From: Arabidopsis thaliana
Taxonomy: Eukaryota > Streptophyta > Magnoliopsida > Brassicales > Brassicaceae
Reading direction: 5' to 3'
DNA: 64,000 nucleotides
Assembly (NCBI RefSeq): GCF_000001735.4
Contig: NC_003070.9
Coordinates: 13,014,001-13,078,000, forward strand
This document shows positions 1 through 12,319 of the stretch, piece after piece; position 1 is the stretch's first letter, and each line of letters begins with the position of its first letter. Position numbers and translations under genes: made by a program. Below the pieces are notes generated by a model. It ran no database searches and had not been told where the DNA came from. It saw nothing but the letters and a program-made list of their open reading frames with translations.

Positions 1-618
1 GATTTATCTGTGTGGAATGAGGCATGCAAATTAAATCAGAATAAGCCATGTAGTCAATCGAATAATGTGAAGCTGCCAACGAAGGAAATATGTACTATGG
101 AAGAGGCAATTCACAGCTCTGACGCCTACTGTTGTTTTGCAGATGGCTCCTGGCTTTCACCTACGCAACAAGCCGGCATTGGTTGGGCACTCTATAACAA
201 GGACGCTGCCCTCCTTCTTCAAGGCTCTGCTGCTATCTCCCTTATGGTCTCTTCTCTTGAGACTGAAGCAGAAGCACTTAGAATGGCGGTGCTCCAAGTC
301 AGAAACCTGGGATATTCACGTGTTACTTTTGCAGGTGACAACATGGATCTTTACAAAGCATTAGAGATGAACGAAGCTGCACATCCCTTACAAAGATGGG
401 AACATACTACAGTCTCTTCGTATATCAGAGACATCCTGCAGATAAATAACGCTCGACATGCTTTTAGCTTTATAAAGATCTCTAGAAACGCGAACCATGT
501 AGCAGATTCTCTAGCGAAAAGTGCAAGAACGAACCAATCTGGTTATGTAATATCTTGGAACAATGTACCTTGACTTTATTAATAAAAAGTTTAAGTTGAC
601 GACGAAAAAAAAAAATGA
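1..618 (+). mobile_element. LINE 3' end: RNase H domain and poly(A), continues off left edge
   Basis: The open frame over 10-573 encodes a plant LINE-type RNase H domain (RVT_3 family): it contains FADGSW near residue 45, ETEAEALRMAV near 86, and NHVADSLAKSA near 164, the usual order for the extreme C-terminus of a non-LTR polyprotein. The stop is followed within 35 bases by an A-run at about 606-617 preceded by GACGACG. A similar GACG-plus-A-run ends the LINE at 23.4 kb. The reverse transcriptase would lie left of the window. In plant LINEs this domain is thought to remove RNA during target-primed reverse transcription. The start codon is arbitrary because the frame is open to the window edge. 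No intact upstream domain is visible, so whether the element is full length cannot be judged. Confidence 0.85.
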
Positions 619-1455
619 AAGAAAAGACGCCCATTTCGTAAATGAAAATTCGAATTCCATCTTTGTTTACGTTACGCCACAATTGTGATGTGCACAAAGT
701 TTGGTTTAGTAACAAATAAATCCAGGATTTTAATATTTTGGTTTAATAAAGACCTGAAATCTTTTTGGTTAAAGCTTAACCACCGTGATCCCATGAACAA
801 TTTTATGCTGGTTCAGTTTGGTTTGACCTCTGTTGTAAGTTCGCAGAGAATCTTATAAACAACGTGTCGTTCAATCCCCTTTTGCAATACCAAAACGACA
901 AACATTCGACGACTGCATATACGAAACGAAATCCATAAGCAATTTACAGAGAAACATATTTCAGAACTTTTTTCTTACAGTAGGACAAACATATAGTTGA
1001 GAAATGAGATTCTTTTATATATAGAACCGAGCTTGAGGTAGTATATGGGTATGCAACATAATCAGAAGAAACAAAAACCATAGATTCTTGCTCTGCTCGA
1101 TGTTTCACTAACATTTTAAGATTCGAGACATCTTCAGCGATTGTATGACAAAGTTGACAACAATACAAAGATACAAATCAACAAGGCACAACAAGAATGA
1201 TGTCATCACCTGGGAAATGCTTAGGGAAGAAAAGTCTGAGTCCAACTGCAACGAAAGCAATCCATTTTGCCAACATCTCCATTGATAACAAAACTGAAAA
1301 CGTCCACTATAAAAAATGAAATCTAGTTTTAAAATTAAATTATTATGTGGTATACCCTTCCTTAATAACAATTCTAAACTATAAAATATTAAATCTTATA
1401 AAATAATAAAATTTACAAACTTTTATATATAATACATAATCATTTAATTTTAAAA
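619..1455. other. intergenic, no gene seen
   Basis: Frames here are short and lack family signatures or codon structure. The right part turns strongly AT-rich. I see no RNA gene and no clear transposon end before the Helitron-like terminus at 1456. Confidence 0.5.
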
Positions 1456-1851
1456 CTAGATTGATAACCCGTGCTTCACCCGGATCTTATATTCCTAATT
1501 TGTTAGGATATATAAATATATTAAATGATGAATTTCACTTTTTGCAAAGATCAAATGATGGTTATTTTGTAGTATTTGATAGGCATGTCAATTATGACCA
1601 AAGCCCGTGAATTAATCCGCTGTAGTCCTCAAAAACAACGGACACAAGCTTTAGGAGAAACCGGGTCTTTAGGGCTAAAGGATTCATAGGGTTTCGCCCA
1701 AAACGGGTTCATATCGGCCCAAAAAAACTTAAATATATTTTGATTTTTTGTCTTTGCCAATTTTATGTTTAATTGAGAGATTTGTTTAAAGATTTTGTTA
1801 TAGGGTTGAAAACTCTAAACTTAGTTTTCTAATTGTGTTTTACTACAAATA
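1456..1851 (-). mobile_element. degenerate Helitron 3' end fragment
   Basis: Read on the minus strand, an imperfect hairpin (CCGGGTGAAGCACGGG, about 1468-1483) is followed after about 10 bases by CTAG at 1456-1459 and then T. This is the 3' terminal layout of Helitrons. The remaining sequence is AT-rich and the 5' end is not visible; the complete Helitron at 1852 may have landed inside it. The call rests on the terminus alone. Confidence 0.45.
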
Positions 1852-3623
1852 CTAGATTTTAACCCGCGGTATACCGCGGGACGATTTATTTTTAAAAGTA
1901 ATATATATTAAAACTTGCAAATTTTATTTTTACAAAATATTTATATTTTACAGTTTATAATTGTTATTAAGCATGCATGAGACAATTGTTAAAAAAACTA
2001 AAGTTTTGACCCCTATTAAAACAGTATATTAATCATATTTAAAAATTTTATAAATATTGATTCAAATACATCCACCATATAACTCAATTCCAAAATAAAA
2101 CACGTTCTGTAATTTCTTTACCCGTCCCATGATTTTTTTTTAAAGTAGTAATTTTTAAAATTTAAAAATTATTTTTTATATATAAAATTTTTGCAAATTG
2201 TATCATTCTCTAATACATTTATATTTTATAGTTTAATTTTATATATAGTAACATTATACATACCACATAACATTTTTGGTTTTATATAATTTTTTCTAAA
2301 TTAGGATGATTTGATATGTTTAATATTAGTGGTCTTAAAAAATAATAAATTAAAGATTTAACCCATATTGAAACGGTGGATTAATTATATTTTACTTTTT
2401 TATTAATGTTGATTCAAAAACCCGTCCCTCCAAATCCGTCTTGCCAAAAAATCATTTATTTTATTAATATTAGTTTTATTAATGATATGACTCTGAATTA
2501 TAATCTAAACATTTTAGCTAATAACATAGGAGTGCACCATATTTATTTAATAGGGGAATGTACCATATGACCCGAATGCATTTTTATCCAAATCCACCAA
2601 AAAAGTCTTGCAAAAATACTATAGAGATAAAAAACGATAGTCGGTTTTGATAAATATAAGATTAGCAAATATATTAGTTAGCTTAAATTAGTTAAACAAT
2701 ACAAATTAAAAAGGTATATTACACTTTATTCAAATATAGTATCAAAACTTATATAACACAGAGATTTGATAATTTTTTAATTGTTGAATACTTTTTTTTG
2801 TGCTAATTTTTATGTGATTAAGATTTAATTGATTTCATATATAAAATATTAAATTGACTTATTTGTTTATAATTTGGTAACAGATAGATATTTGAATATT
2901 CAGTATATTTTGGTTCAGTTTAGGAAATCTTTGATGACCCGTCTTTAGATCCAATAAGTCCTATAATCTAGAGATTAATCTGCAGTATACCGTAGGTATG
3001 CTTATATTTTAGTTAAACTAAAAACTTTTATTGTAAAGATGATTTAAAAATATATGATATTATTTGATTTGATTTTAAATGTATAGTAAACTGTGAGTTG
3101 TATATGTTTTGTTGATATTATCTATATTGTTTAGTGTTTAAGATTATACACTTGTAGTTTGATTGTTAATTTAAGAGTTTCACATGTAGTATACCATCTT
3201 ATATTAATATCGATCTAAACCCGTCAATTCTAGGATTTTCCAGCTTGTATTAAAAATTGAATCACATCTAATATGTTATTAACTATTGTAGCATATAAAA
3301 TTATAAATTTTCAATATAATATGTATGAAATTGAATATAAATATTTCAAATTTATGTCCCGTTACTCAGTAGAAAGTTTTCTTAAATCTATTTTTCACCC
3401 GTTATAATATTATTTCATGTATTGAACAGTTATATTCGCTTTTAAAAATTCAAATTATGGCATATGCGAAAAAACTCTAATTATTTTTTTATAATGATGA
3501 TATTATGTTTCCGTAAAAATAGAATCATATAAAGATGAGAAGTGAACTATAATAATTAATAAAAAATTAATTACAAAAATTAAAGTTACATTTAAAATGT
3601 ACTTCCTAAATAATATAGTAGGA
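1852..3623 (-). mobile_element. non-autonomous Helitron, complete (copy 1)
   Basis: On the minus strand the element begins TCCTACTATATTATTT at 3623 and ends with an 18-base perfect palindrome (CCCGCGGTATACCGCGGG, 1863-1880) followed by TTAAAAT and CTAG at 1852-1855. The flanking bases are A and T, the A|T target Helitrons use, with no target duplication. A second copy in opposite orientation lies at 44823-46895 and matches through most of its length. The interior is AT-rich with no Rep/helicase frame, so any movement would need enzymes from an autonomous Helitron. It resembles the Arabidopsis ATREP group; the exact subfamily needs a repeat library. Confidence 0.88.
2968..2996 (-). repeat. internal Helitron-like 3' terminus inside copy 1
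   Basis: On the minus strand a near-palindrome (CTACGGTATACTGCAG, 2980-2995) precedes CTAG at 2968-2971, repeating the layout of the true end. The equivalent site is present in copy 2 at 45734-45762, so it predates their separation. Confidence 0.6.
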
Positions 3624-4180
3624 TAAACACTAAATGTTGGCTCTAGTACTTCGTTTGAAGTTTTCTGACCGAATTTCTCTTTTATTTGGTGTGAGTTTAA
3701 AAAAATTATTTGAATTATTTATTTTATTTTAAACTGTTTTACATAGAGATTTTTTAAAGAGATATATACAAATTAGAAGTTGTTATATTCTCAAAAAAAA
3801 AAGTTCAAAAAAACCCGGAAAAGCTTTGTAACCAAGACTTCTGAACCTTATAATCGTATACCATTTTAGAGAGAACAATAATTGGCTTAGGATTGGTAAG
3901 GAATCTTGGGGTACGTTTTTAGGTCTATACACTACAAGTCTACAACAATGAGGTGAGTGCATGGTTCTTTTTTTTGTTCATAAATTAGTTTTCAAGGAAT
4001 CTGGATTTGATATCGATTAATCAAATGGGTTTCAAATTCATGGAAACAAATGCGTTGGAAAACTTAGATATCGATTACTCAAATGTTACGATCTAGGGTT
4101 TTTTTATTCTGAAAAAATTATCTTTATATGTTAATTCATAGATTTGAAATCCCCTAATACTTGCCTTTGTTGAATCTAAA
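3624..4180. other. intergenic, no gene seen
   Basis: AT-rich spacer between the Helitron and the duplicated gene. It may include promoter or 5' leader of the latter, but no TATA box or coding exon could be fixed. Confidence 0.4.
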
Positions 4181-5095
4181 TTGTTTCCTTCTATTTTACA
4201 TGCATGTGAATTGGGAAGCCAACAAAATTTGCATCTGGATCCATCCTCCTCGACGAATTCTTCAAACATCTCAATCATCTCGAAACAAATGGAATCAATG
4301 TCTATGACTGACCGTATTGTCCGTAACAACAAAAGGTTACCACATTCTAGATATTCTCCTTACACTTAAGGGTTAGTGATCTTTCATTTTTCCCTTTGAG
4401 AGCTTGTTTACTTTTCTTAGTGAAATACTAATTTATTATTTTTGTTTGTAGGACTAATCTCAACAAGGAAAAGGAGAATCAGAAAGAAGAGGCTATACGA
4501 CCCGGAGTTAAGCTCTCGCTCTTTGTGGCTGAAGCAATGTTCCTCTTATCTGATAACCTACGTTCTATGTTACTCTTCTGTTTTTGTAGGGGAAAAAGAC
4601 TATGACGGTCCCGTGGTAGGAAGACTGGTTCGTGTTATTCAATATGTGTATGAAAATATATCAAGCCCAAGAATGGAGTGTATCATTATGATGGCATCTC
4701 AATCAACGTTGAGCTGATGAAAACTTGTCCACAGCATTTAACATTGGATTAGGAGGATTGAATAGCATTGTTTTGATTCTCAAAAATAACAACGTAGTGA
4801 AATCGTGTAGTTTTGAATACTACAACCAAGAGATGAAGAAGCTAGAAGAGAAGTTGAGGTCTGCCAAGGAGTTTTCAGAGGCAAATGGGTTTGTGAGGGA
4901 AGAGATAAAGTCTAACATTCTTCACTTGTGGAAGTCTCTCTTTGAAGCAACACCGGAAGTGATGAAACCTAATAAGCTTATACTATTTGAGATGTTTATG
5001 CCTATCCAGGTCGAAGATCTCTGTCGTCATCTTGCTTCTTTACTCATATGAATTAGAGTTTCTTAGATTGGATGACCTTATTTTATCGCAGATTG
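4181..5095 (+). pseudogene. duplicated unknown gene, copy 1
   Basis: I do not recognise the family. Exon-like blocks are seen: a possible first exon at about 4181-4369, a block starting after a splice acceptor (TTTGTTTGTAG, ends 4452), another after TTTTTGTAG near 4590, and a final open block at 4725-5051 rich in Lys and Glu (KKLEEKLRSAKEFSEANGF) that looks helical or coiled coil. The blocks do not join in one obvious frame without assuming further introns, so I call a pseudogene or a misread gene structure. A copy more than 95 percent identical by eye over its central part lies at 10290-10995, without the first block. A copia element sits about 60 bases after the end of this unit. Confidence 0.5.
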
Positions 5096-5156
5096 TTATT
5101 CCGCTTGTCTATGTAGGAAACTAGAGACATATTTGCTTGTCTTTTTCTTTTCTTTT

Positions 5157-5304
5157 TATTAGAATAGGTATAATCTCAATTGATGAGTTCCTTGACATAT
5201 TCACAAGGGGTTTAAATACATAGCAATATACAACGTAGCCGTTAGAGGCTTAATGAGAAGATTCCTAAAATACAGAAAGGAATATATGCATTCCTATTCT
5301 AATA
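5157..5304 (-). repeat. copia LTR (3' LTR in element orientation)
   Basis: 148-base direct repeat of 9798-9945, bounded by TATTAGAATAGG and its inverse and abutting the CTTTT target duplication. Confidence 0.93.
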
Positions 5305-8300
5305 CCCTCCCGCAGTCAGAACGTGTCGAGGTAGAACGTGAAGACTGGATTTGAAATCGTTGAATAAAGTGACGGGTAATCCTTTGGTGAAGATATCAGC
5401 GTACTGTTTTGATGATGGAACATGTAGAACACGGACTTGACCAAGGGCCACTCGTTCTCGTACAAAGAGGATGTCTAGCTCGACGTGTTTGGTCCGATGA
5501 TGCTGAATTGGATTTGTGGAGAGATAAACTGCACTGATATTGTCGCAGTAAACAATGGTGGCTTTTGTAAGTGGACAATGTAGTTCAAGTAGAAGATTTC
5601 GTATCCATGATGTTTCAGCAACAACATTCGCTACCCCTCTATACTCTGCTTCGGCGCTTGATCGAGATACAGTGGCTTGTCGTTTTGAAGACCATGAAAT
5701 GAGATTGTCACCGAGGTAAACACAAAACCCAGAAGTTGATCGGCGAGTGTTGGGGCAGCCAGCCCAATCTGCGTCGGTATAAGCGGTTAAGGTTGTTGTG
5801 GAGGATTTCTTGAGGTGCAGCCCGTGATCGATAGTCCCTTTAATGTAGCGAAGGATCCGTTTGAGAGCGTTGAAGTGAGGCTCTCGAGGATCATGCATGA
5901 ATAAGCAGATTTGTTGGACAGCGTATGCAATGTCGGGTCTTGTGATTGTTAAGTATTGAAGAGCTCCAGCAAGGCTTCTATATAGTGTTGGATCTGCTAC
6001 ACGATTTCCGACGTCAGCGTTGAGTTTGGCGGCTGTGTCAACGGGTGTAGCACATGGATTGCAATTGGAAATATTTGCTCGATGTAGAATATCAGCTGCG
6101 TAGTTGCGTTGTTGAAGCATCATGCCATTGTTGTCCCTATGAACAAAAATTCCAAGAAAATAGTGAAGTAAACCCATATCAGTCATGGAGAATTCAGATG
6201 TAAGAGAGGATAGAATTGACCTGAGAAGAGTTGGTGATGAAGCTGTGAGTAAGATATCATCGACGTAGAGAAGAAGGTAGGTAAGATCAGAGCCTCGATG
6301 GTAGACGAACAGAGAGGTATCACTCTTGGTATTAGTAAAACCGGCCTTTGTTGCGTATTGTGAGAATCTTTGAAACCAAGCTCGAGGAGCTTGTTTGAGC
6401 CCGTAGAGTGATTTCTTGAGATGGCAAACATGATGTGGTCGTGTCGGGTCTGTGAATCCCGGTGGTTGGTGCATATAAACTGTTTCGTGAAGATCACCGT
6501 GTAAAAAAGCATTCTTGACGTCTAATTGATGGATTGGCCAATCTCGTGCAAGAGCGAGATGAAGGACGGACCGGACTGTAACTGGTTTGATGACAGGGCT
6601 GAATGTTTCGTCACAGTCAACACCGATTTGTTGTGATTTACCATTGGCGACGAGACGAGCTTTGTAACGAGAGAGAGTTCCATCTGCATTAAACTTATGT
6701 CTAAACAACCACATTGAACGCACAACGTTAGTGTTTGGTGGTCGAGGAACTAAGTCCCATGTGCCACTTTTCATTTGAGATTCATATTCATCTTGCATTG
6801 CTGGATTCCAATTAGGATCTTTCAATGCTTGAACATGAGATAATGGAAGAGGGGAAATGACATCAGTATGTAGAGACAAGATTTGTTTCGGTTTAGAGAT
6901 ACCGCTTTTACTTCTAGTTTGGATGTTATTAGGAGGAGCAGTTGCGGTGGTTGTGGTATTAGAAGAAAGTGAAGAGGAAATGTTTGGAGCAATGACGGTG
7001 GGGAGAGAAGAAGTTGTTGCTTCGGGTGGAGCAGCGGAAGAAGATGGTAGAGAGGATGATGTCGTTGGTGAAACAGAGGAGGGAAGAGTAGTGTTAGGTG
7101 TTGTAGTAGAAATCGGTGCTGGAAGAGGAGATTGAGTGATGGATTGGAGATTGTTAGGTAGCAGCGTTAATGGTGGATAAGAAGAAGTGAGAGGAGTATC
7201 CAAACTAGCCGAGTGGGAATTTGGTGTAGAGAAGGGAAAAATTGTCTCATCAAAAACTACATGACGAGAAATGATTATGCGACGAGAGGAGAGTTCAAGA
7301 CAACGATACCCACGTAGTTAGATGGATAGCCGAGAAAGACGCATTTGGTAGAACGTGGTGAGAGTTTGTGAGCAGTGGTTGGAAGAAGGTTGGGGTAGCA
7401 TAAGCAACCAAAGACGCAGAGGTGATCGTAAGAAACAGGTTTTTGAAATAAGCGAGTGAAAGGAATTTGATTACCAATGGCACTAGAAGGAAGAATATTA
7501 AAAAGATGAGCAGCCATGTGAAGAGCTTCAACCCAATATGTGGTTGGCATGTTTGCTTGAAAAAGAAGAACACGAACAAGGTTATTGATTGTGCGAAGTG
7601 TTCGTTCGGCACGTCCATTCTGTTGCGAGGTGTAAGGACAAGAAAACCGAGATTGAATACCATTAGAAGAGAAAAAATCTAGAATCTGACGATTGTTAAA
7701 TTCTCCGCCATTATCGCACTGAAGTGCTTTGATGGGGGTTTGAAATTGAGTTTTAACAAAATTAAAAAAATGTAAGAATTTTTTGAAAACCTCACTTTTG
7801 TAACGAAGAGGATAAATCCAAATGAAATGAGAGAATTGATCTAGAAAAATAACGTAGTATTTTATACCACTCACGCTTGTCACCGGAGAAGTCCAAATAT
7901 CGGAGTGAATTATTTCAAAAGGAGAAGAAACTGTATTAGTAGAAGAATAAAAAGGTTGACGAATATGTTTTCCAATTTGGCAAGCATGACATAAAGAAGA
8001 AATATCGTTTTTGGAACAATCAAATAAACCAGAAGAAATTAAAATGCGTAAAACAGAGTTGTTGGGATGGCCTAAGCGGCGATGCCAAGTTGAGGCAGAT
8101 GATGAGGTGAGAAGCGCTTGATGAGAGGGAGTGTTGACAGAGTACAAAGGGCCTTGGCTATCACATCGGATTAGAGGTGCTCGGGTACGAAGATCCTTAA
8201 CAAGAAAACCAAACAGATCAAATTCAACAGAGCAGAGATTATCATTGGTAAATTGACGAACAGAAATTAGATTTTTTAGAATTTGAGGACAAATAAGAAC

Positions 8301-9797
8301 ATTATTGAGGTGAAGGGGACGAGAACTAGATGGAATTGTTGTTTGACCATAAGAAGTGACAGGAATTGTGGAACCGTTACCGACAGTGACGAGAGGAAGA
8401 GAAGAATTAGAGGATGAGGTGATGGAAGAGAGTGTACCTGGCTGAGCCGTGAGGTGAGCTGTAGCTGCGGAGTCCATGTACCATCCAACATCATTAGGAT
8501 CCGAGAAAGTCATCGTGTTGAATGCATTTGCGAGCGTAGTGGGAATTATGTCTGTGTTTGCTGGAGAGGTGATTGGTTGGGCCGAGGTGAGGAAGGCAGA
8601 CCCGTTTGATGGAGGTGCGTGACCGAGAATCCCTTGTGCGCGTTGTGGCAGCGTTGGTGGTTGAGAGCCAATGTGAAATCTTGGTTGCCCATAGAATTGT
8701 GGAGGAGGTGGTGTAGTGGGCCAAATTGGCATATTGGGCCATTGTGGATAACTTGGCCATTGAGGTTGGTTGGGCCAATTCGATGTTTGATTTCCAGAGC
8801 TCCAATTACCGCCGTTGTAGTTAGGGTTGCCGCCACCGCCACGACCTCTGTTTCCTCGACCTCCTCCACGATTGTTTCAATTGTTTCGTCCTCCGCCACG
8901 ACCGTACTGGAATTGTTGGTTTGTGGGGACTGAGCGATAGTCTTGTTGTTGAGATGAGGCAAGAAGAACATGTGGTGAAGAAGCGTTGTCATCATTGTTA
9001 GGAAGAGATTGCAGCTTGGTTTTAAGCCTCGATTCTTCTTCAATGAGCATCGATCTGGCATCGCCAAAAGAGCAAGGTGGGGAACGATGTTTAATAACAT
9101 TAATGATGTTATCAAATTTGGAGCTAAGTCCATTGAGAAGGTGCATCACTAAGGCGCGATCTGAGACAGGGGAATCCACATTGGCGAGCGTATCAGAGAG
9201 TGACTTCAGTTTTTGACAATAGTCATGAACCGATCGATCGCCAATCCGGAGATTTCGGAGTTCATTTTCCAGTTGTATTGCACGGGCTTCTTTGTTGTCG
9301 CGGAATAACGAGCATGAGCCAAAGTTTACGTGCAGAGCACTGCGATTTTAAGATAGAGTTGAGGAGCGATTCTGAAATGGTACCGTAGATCCACATGTTA
9401 ACTGTATTGTCAAGTTGCTTCCATGTTGCGTCGGTTGGTCCGATGGGAAGGGAGGTGCCATCGATATGCCCGGTGAGAGAGAAACTAAGGCAATGAGTTT
9501 CGAAGAGGATGCGCCATGAATCGTAGTTCATCTTCTCCATGTTGAGAGTGATGGGGATGTGAGCACGGATCTGAGTGAGACTCGCAGCAGGAGTAGTAGC
9601 GGTTGGTGGAGGAACTGTCGCCATGAATTAAGTGCAGATCAAGAGAGACAAAGAAAAAAAAATGGAGAGAAGAGCTAGAGATACAGAGAGAAAAGTGAAG
9701 AGAAGAGCAAAAGAGAGAGAGAGAGAACACGAAGAAGAAGACTGAAAAGATGAGGAAAAGATGACTGCTAGGGTTTAGAGAAGAGTCTCTGATACCA

Positions 9798-9945
9798 TAT
9801 TAGAATAGGTATAATCTCAATTGATGAGTTCCTTGACATATTCACAAGGGGTTTAAATACATAGCAATATACAAAGTAGTCGTTAGAGGCTTAATGAGAA
9901 GATTCCTAAAATACAGAAAGGAATATATGCATTCCTATTCTAATA
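9798..9945 (-). repeat. copia LTR (5' LTR in element orientation)
   Basis: Partner of 5157-5304. The tRNA-Met primer-binding site lies immediately inside it at about 9785-9797. Confidence 0.93.
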
Positions 9946-10289
9946 CTTTTGTGATAAATGAGATCATCACTTTTGTTCAAATCTATTTTCTTTTTGTGCT
10001 AGAAATAAGAAACTCAATTTGTTCTTAAAAATAAAATTGACCTTAACTTTATAAAAACGAAAAATGATTGTCAAATAGAAAATGTATGCATTGTTATATT
10101 ACCAAAATTTGATTACAAAATATATTATATCGATCCGGGAGAAATCTTTTCATCCGTAAAATGTATACGACCCGGAGTTGCCAAAAGTAACACGAGAGTT
10201 GTTACGAGAGATTACACCAATAGAAGAAAATTAGATCTTTATTAGATCCGGAGTTGCCAAAATGTATCTAAGAGTTTTATTAGATCTTT

Positions 10290-10995
10290 GATTTTCCTAA
10301 CAGTTTTCTTAGTGAAAATACTAATTTGTTATTTTTGTTTGTAGGACTGATCTCAACAAGGAGAAGGAGAATCAGAAAGAAGAGGCTATACGACCCGGAG
10401 TTAAGCTCTCGCTCTTTGTGGCTGAAGCAATGTTCCTCTTATCTGATAACCTACGTTCTATGTTACTCTTCTGTTTTTGTAGGGGAAAAAGACTATGACG
10501 GTCCCGTGGTAGGAAGACTGGTTCGTGTTATTCAATATGTGTATGAAAATATATCAAGCCCAAGAATGGAGTGTATCATTATGATGGCATCTCAATCAAC
10601 GTTGAGCTGATGAAAACTTGTCCACAGCATTTAACATTGGAGTAGGAGGATTGAATAGCATTGTTTTGATTCTCAAAAATAACAACGTAGTGAAATCGTA
10701 TAGTTTTGAATACTACAACCAAGAGCTTAAGAAGCTAGAAGAGAAGTTGAGGTCTGCCAAGGAATTTTCAGAGGCAAATGGGTTTGTGAGGGAAGAGATA
10801 AAGTCTAACATTCTTCACTTGTGGAAGTCTCTCTTTGAAGCAACACCAGAAGTGAGAAACTCTAATAAGACTATAGTTCTTGAGCTGTTTAGTCCTATCG
10901 ATAACGAAGTTTGCTGTCGTCTTGCTTCTTTACTCATATGAATCAGTTTCTTAGATTGGATGATCATTTTCTTTTAATTGTAGATTGTTCTTCGG
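10290..10995 (+). pseudogene. duplicated unknown gene, copy 2
   Basis: Direct repeat of the unit at about 4400-5095, starting just before the same acceptor (TTTTTGTTTGTAG) and running past the shared ending GCTTCTTTACTCATATG into the 3' flank. The lysine-rich block lies at 10618-10941. The two copies are nearly identical up to the codons for ATPEV, then differ at many positions over about 60 bases, then match again. Upstream, at 10165-10260, two short echoes of the motif CCCGGAGTT appear, as if small pieces of the unit were repeated. No upstream first block is seen, so this copy looks truncated. Function unknown. Confidence 0.5.
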
Positions 10996-12319
10996 CTTAT
11001 ATTTATGAAAAAATAACGATCCATTGGATTATCTAAGTAACGAAAAGATAAAATTTATGAGTAGAAAGAAGGTGCTAGAATTTTTTTTAATTAGGTTTGT
11101 ACCTTAATTTGATCTCTAAGCTATTGAAGTTCTTAATATAGATTCCTTCAGCTGTGAGATTTTTGAGGTTACGTCATTGCTAATCTCATGATTCACACGA
11201 TCTTGTATTGGCCTGACCTCTCTAGACAAATAAGGATCTGCTGCCTGATGTCCCTGATCAGACGATCATTTATATTGTTAGAAACTCAACTTTGGGAAAA
11301 GTGTAATCCATATGAAGAAAACAACATAAATAATCTCGTCAATGGAAACGAAAAGAATTGATCTACGAGCCTGAGTAATTTGGAGCCCTCTTAAAGTACA
11401 AACCAGAATACCCCTCGTCTTCATATTTAAAAATTCATCCGGTTTAATGCAAAATATTGCCGGTGGGTACCGGTTTTGTTGATATTTCTAATCTGTAATT
11501 GGGAATTTTCATATCTTTCATTTACTTTACTAAAACCAGTTTAGTGCCTTTTTCATATGATATCCTTTTGAATAAGTACATAAACAAAAACAAATGCTTA
11601 TTTATTAAAATTGTAAAGTATGTTTTAGTTAATCTCAATTTTCTTAATTACTAGGACTAAGCTAGGTGTGAATATATATAACTAAGTTCGAATAAGTAAC
11701 ATTTTTAGTAATCTAAATTTTTTAGATAATAATTTGTTATAAATCTACTAAAAATATTTGAAAAATAAGTAAATACTTTACTAATGCCTAGGTTCCGCCT
11801 AAGTTTTGATTAATCGATCTAGTCGCTAGCCTCCTTCCAAACGTCTAACTACCGCCTAACTATCTTTTAAATATTGGTGATATTGTTAAAAAAAAATCAA
11901 CAAAACTATTTATACAACTATCTAAATGAAGAATTGTGATGAACAAAATACAAACGAAGGTAAAAGTTATGGTGAAAAAAAAAGAAAATTCACAACTCTA
12001 ACTAAAAATGTATCAAACGAAAATATTATGATAAAAAAAATACAACTATCTAAGAACAAAATTATTTTAATAACTAAAAACTAAAACATATATTTTACAA
12101 AAAAAATACAATACATAGACTTTACCATTTTTCAGATTTTCATTGTTAACAACCCCTAAAAGTATATTATTATGATCTCAATTTCTTCCACTTCCTTTTT
12201 TTTTTCGGTTTTACCAATTTCTCCACTTAACTGTTACAATTCAATATTTTATTAACAAATATCCAAAACAATATAAAGAAAAACTTCTGGACCATATTGA
12301 TTCTAGAAAGATACTTACA
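10996..12319. other. intergenic; weak degraded transposon motif
   Basis: No coding frame. Around 11780-11870 the repeated GCCTA/CGCCTAA words resemble a degraded Brassicaceae DNA element rich in TAGGCG motifs; similar words recur near 56,830-56,930. The last part is the promoter region of the hydrolase gene. Confidence 0.35.

Larger units (their letters stand above)
5152..9950 (-). mobile_element. Ty1/copia LTR retrotransposon, nearly whole, broken
   Basis: Two 148-base direct LTRs (5157-5304 and 9798-9945) differ at about two positions by eye. A 5-base target duplication CTTTT flanks the element (5152-5156, 9946-9950). The LTRs end in 12-base inverted repeats, TATTAGAATAGG and CCTATTCTAATA, instead of TG and CA. 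The minus strand carries a primer-binding site for initiator tRNA-Met (TGGTATCAGAG) beside the right LTR and a purine tract (GCGGGAGGG) beside the left LTR. Internal parts on the minus strand are gag at roughly 8.9-9.6 kb, protease/integrase region at roughly 7.3-8.9 kb, and reverse transcriptase plus RNase H at roughly 5.3-7.2 kb, the copia order. The coding region looks broken at about three places. With the usual plant rate of 7e-9 per site per year, two differences suggest an age near one million years, with wide error. Confidence 0.93.

Noticed and set aside
6857-7135. 92-codon plus-strand frame inside the copia element
   Set aside because: It is the antisense of the Ser/Thr/Pro-rich part of the copia polyprotein; composition explains it.
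8619-9216. Plus-strand frames of 76-104 codons
   Set aside because: Shadows of the copia gag and zinc-rich region on the other strand.
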